Of a stretch of DNA of 64,000 nt, positions 61,820-64,000 are shown in pieces. How positions within the stretch are numbered: the first letter of the stretch is position 1; each line of letters starts with the position of its first letter. This DNA is from Clostridium swellfunianum. Lineage in GTDB: Bacteria > Bacillota > Clostridia > Clostridiales > Clostridiaceae. The translations under genes and the position numbers were made by a program. The stretch lies in the NCBI RefSeq assembly GCF_023656515.1, contig NZ_JAMOFV010000006.1:2605957-2669956 (forward strand), in the 5' to 3' direction. Below the pieces are notes generated by a model, which saw only the letters and a program-made list of their open reading frames with translations, made no database searches and was not told the origin of the DNA.

Positions 61820-62644
61820 CTATCCTTTTATTCCTCCGCTTATTCCTTCTACTATATATTTTTGTGCAAAAGCAAAAGCTATTACTGGCGGTATTACCAT
61901 CAGGGCAGTTATTGCCATTACTGAAATTATATCAACACTGTGAGCTCCCTTAAATGCAGCTAATCCGAGAGGCAGTGTATATTTCGAGCTGCTTTGCAAG
62001 AATATTAACGGTCCTAGATAGTCATTCCATACTGACATCATATTTAAAACACCTATAAGTATTAATGGAGCTTTCATCATAGGAACAAATATTTTTAAGA
62101 ATATCTGAAAATCATTTGCTCCGTCAATGTAAGCAGCTTCCTCAAAGTCTTTTGGTATTCCCATTAAGAATTGTCTTAAGAGGAAAATATAATAGGCTGA
62201 ACCAAAGAAAGATGGTATAATTAATGGCTTTAACGTATTAATCCAGTTAAGCAGTTTAAATTCCATATAAAGAGGTATCATCGTAACATCCCAAGGAATC
62301 ATCATAGTAGCTAAAAGTACCATGAAGATTATATTTCTTCCTTTAAAATCATACCTTGCAAAACCATATGCCACAAGAGATACTGATATTACTGTACCTG
62401 CTGTAGTCATAACAGTTATTAAAACAGAATTTAATAGATATGTTCCAAAGGGCTGTGATTTCCAAGCTTCTGCAAAGTTACCAAACTTCCATATAGAAGG
62501 CAATATTTTAGGAGGGTACATCATTGCTTCCGATTCTGTTTTAAAAGATGTTAATATCATCCATATAAATGGCACCAGGAAGTATAGAGACAAGGCTCCT
62601 AAGAAGACGTATGCTAAGGTTTTTTGCATTTTTGTAAGCTTCAT
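61820..62644 (-). CDS. carbohydrate ABC transporter permease (MalG-like)
   Basis: The 274-residue protein has six membrane segments and the EAA motif EEAAYIDGANDFQIFLKIFVPM. Other features are FLVPFIWMILTSFKTESEAM near the N-terminus and MMIPWDVTMIPLYMEFK. It pairs with the MalF-like permease, with stop and start adjacent. Confidence 0.93.
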   Translation of the reverse strand: MKLTKMQKTLAYVFLGALSLYFLVPFIWMILTSFKTESEAMMYPPKILPSIWKFGNFAEAWKSQPFGTYLLNSVLITVMTTAGTVISVSLVAYGFARYDFKGRNIIFMVLLATMMIPWDVTMIPLYMEFKLLNWINTLKPLIIPSFFGSAYYIFLLRQFLMGIPKDFEEAAYIDGANDFQIFLKIFVPMMKAPLILIGVLNMMSVWNDYLGPLIFLQSSSKYTLPLGLAAFKGAHSVDIISVMAITALMVIPPVIAFAFAQKYIVEGISGGIKG

Positions 62645-63559
62645 TTATTTCGCCCCCTTCTTACTAGAAACTTCATTTTCATAAAATACCCACATGGAAG
62701 ATGATTTAAAAATAAGTGCAGTTAAAGCTAAAATCACAATAAACATAAACCAAGCATTGGCACTTGCATATCCTAGCTTAAAATGTTTGAAAGCATTATT
62801 ATAGACAAACATTCCATAGAAATAAGTAGATTTTGATGGTCCTCCATTGGTTAACAGCAAAGCTAAAGTAAGCTGCTGGAGTGCACCAATGGTACTTGTT
62901 ATAACATTAAATAAAATAGTCGGACTCAGCATCGGCAGTGTTATACTGAAAAATCTTCTTATTGGGCTTGCTCCGTCTATAGAAGCTGCTTCATAAAGCT
63001 CTATAGGAATATTTTTTAGGCCAGTGTAGAATATAAGCATTAAAGTACCAAGTCCCCATATGCTGGCAATAACCATAGCTATGAGCGCCCAGCTAGGACT
63101 GCTTAACCACCTCGGTCCCTCTATCCCCAATAAAGAAAGAAGATAATTTAACAGACCATATTCCGAGTTAAGTATCCAACCCCATATTATTGAAACCGCA
63201 ACACCAGAAACTACAGAAGGAAGGTAGAAAATAGTTCTGAAAACTCCTACTCCCTTAACTGGTTGTGATATTAATACAGCTAATATAAGCGAAACAATAA
63301 TGTTTAGCGGAACAAAAATTAGTGCAAATTTTACAGTAATCCATATGGACTTCCCAAACTGAGCATCTTTCGTAAACATCTGAATATAATTACCAAAACC
63401 AATAAATTCAGGCTTTCCTATTACTGGCCAGTTAAAGAAGCTCATTATAAGTGACATTATGAGAGGTCCCATAGTAAATACTAAAAGTCCTATTACCCAG
63501 GGAGATATAAACAATAATGGTATGATGGATTTTTTATTTCTTGCAATATTAGCAGCCAT
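62645..63559 (-). CDS. carbohydrate ABC transporter permease (MalF-like)
   Basis: The 304-residue protein has six membrane segments, with FISPWVIGLLVFTMGPLIMS and the EAA motif YEAASIDGASPIRRFFSITLP. It forms the import channel with the MalG-like protein. The ATPase is not encoded here, as is usual for clostridial oligosaccharide importers sharing MsmK. Start ATG after GGAGGAAAC. Confidence 0.93.
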   Translation of the reverse strand: MAANIARNKKSIIPLLFISPWVIGLLVFTMGPLIMSLIMSFFNWPVIGKPEFIGFGNYIQMFTKDAQFGKSIWITVKFALIFVPLNIIVSLILAVLISQPVKGVGVFRTIFYLPSVVSGVAVSIIWGWILNSEYGLLNYLLSLLGIEGPRWLSSPSWALIAMVIASIWGLGTLMLIFYTGLKNIPIELYEAASIDGASPIRRFFSITLPMLSPTILFNVITSTIGALQQLTLALLLTNGGPSKSTYFYGMFVYNNAFKHFKLGYASANAWFMFIVILALTALIFKSSSMWVFYENEVSSKKGAK

Positions 63560-63582
63560 ATAGTTTCCTCCTCTAATTTAAG

Positions 63583-63622
63583 TAAATAGGTTACCCAATT
63601 CTAAATTAAGGTAACCTATTTA
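63583..63622. promoter_or_regulatory. intercistronic hairpin after the second binding-protein gene
   Basis: A perfect 13-bp stem TAAATAGGTTACC / GGTAACCTATTTA with a 14-nt loop and a weak U-tract. It lies between the binding-protein stop codon and the permease gene, as in the other ABC operon. Confidence 0.75.
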
Positions 63623-63627
63623 AATTC

Positions 63628-63999
63628 TTATTTAACTACTTCATCAAGCGCTTTTTTAGGATCCATTTTTACTTCAGGATTAAATATCTTCGAAATAGAT
63701 TCTGCAAGCTTTTCACTTACTTCGCTCCAGTTATCTATCTTAAAGGAAGAGGATACATATCCTTGGCTTTGATCAAGCATCTTGTAGAATACTGAGTAAA
63801 CAGGATCCGTAACTAACTTTTCAGATTCAGCTACATTCTTTAAAACCGGAAGGTCTGTACCTATTCTCATTTTGTTCGCTTCTTCAGAGGTGTAGAACTT
63901 TATAAACTTCCAGGCTGCATCCTTATTTTTTGACTTATTGTATATAGACATACCTGAAGAATTTACCACGCTGACCGATTTCTTATCCTTTTGGAAGCT
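63628..63999 (-). CDS. sugar ABC transporter substrate-binding protein (5' partial)
   Basis: The frame is open to the right edge (SFQKDKKSVSVVNSSGMSIY...), so only the C-terminal ~123 residues are present. KNKDAAWKFIKFYTSEEANK and the segment RIGTDLPVLKNVAESEKL are typical of family 1 solute-binding proteins (MalE/UgpB type). First visible gene of the oligosaccharide operon. Confidence 0.88.
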   Translation of the reverse strand, partial: SFQKDKKSVSVVNSSGMSIYNKSKNKDAAWKFIKFYTSEEANKMRIGTDLPVLKNVAESEKLVTDPVYSVFYKMLDQSQGYVSSSFKIDNWSEVSEKLAESISKIFNPEVKMDPKKALDEVVK

Positions 64000-64000
64000 T

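Overview
The window reads as chromosome of a low-GC, spore-former-type Clostridium (Bacillota). Supporting signs are the strongly AT-rich intergenic DNA, strong AGGAGG-type ribosome binding sites with frequent TTG/GTG starts, an oxygen-sensitive bifurcating [FeFe] hydrogenase, a GlpP-type antiterminator, DnaD/DnaI-type primosome genes and clostridial U-tract terminators. No prophage, insertion sequence, integrase or CRISPR array was seen. Both ends cut genes: a serine-rich membrane protein on the left and a sugar-binding lipoprotein on the right.

Layout. 0-11 kb: PspA-type membrane stress genes, a lipoprotein beta-lactamase-fold hydrolase, DUF523/DUF1722, EcsC, an intracellular subtilase, ferritin behind a structured leader, an M23/G5 peptidase and the dnaD-dnaC primosome pair. 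11.2-11.9 kb: seven tRNA genes on the minus strand, in which a Glu-Val-Asp block is duplicated around a Thr gene, read from a near-consensus promoter. 12-18.5 kb: single enzymes and a soluble MEDS-GAF-PAS histidine kinase. 18.6-24.1 kb: glycerol operon glpP-glpK-(attenuator)-GlpA-like-FAD oxidoreductase-DUF1667. 24.3-26.2 kb: PadR-HAAS-DUF4097 operon. 26.2-29.2 kb: a small gene with an in-frame TGA that looks like a selenoprotein, then purA and a flavoprotein. 29.4-40.5 kb: pgsA, PAS-HD-GYP, transporters, the three-subunit HydABC hydrogenase, GH18, DegV and an MFS transporter.

40.6-57.1 kb is the most notable part. A 12-gene bacterial microcompartment (BMC) operon encodes a class II aldolase, a PduP-like CoA-acylating aldehyde dehydrogenase, four BMC-H hexamer proteins, PduL, one EutN-type pentamer, a leaderless solute-binding-like protein, a CoA-disulfide-reductase-like flavoprotein and a GctA/GctB-like pair. 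It is separated by a divergent DeoR-family regulator from an operon encoding a RbsABC-type ABC transporter, 5-methylthioribose kinase (MtnK) and methylthioribose-1-phosphate isomerase (MtnA). Read together: sugar import, phosphorylation and isomerisation to a 5-substituted ribulose-1-phosphate, then aldol cleavage inside the shell to DHAP plus a volatile aldehyde ((methylthio)acetaldehyde or acetaldehyde), then acyl-CoA and acyl-phosphate. This would be a microcompartment form of the methylthioribose/5-deoxyribose 'DHAP shunt'. TTTGTTT-rich direct repeats occur at both promoters and suggest shared control by the DeoR protein. I cannot tell from sequence alone whether this BMC type has been described.

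57.1-64 kb: a soluble methyl-accepting signalling protein, then an oligosaccharide utilisation operon (binding protein, two permeases, GH63/GH37-like hydrolase, EamA transporter, LacI regulator).
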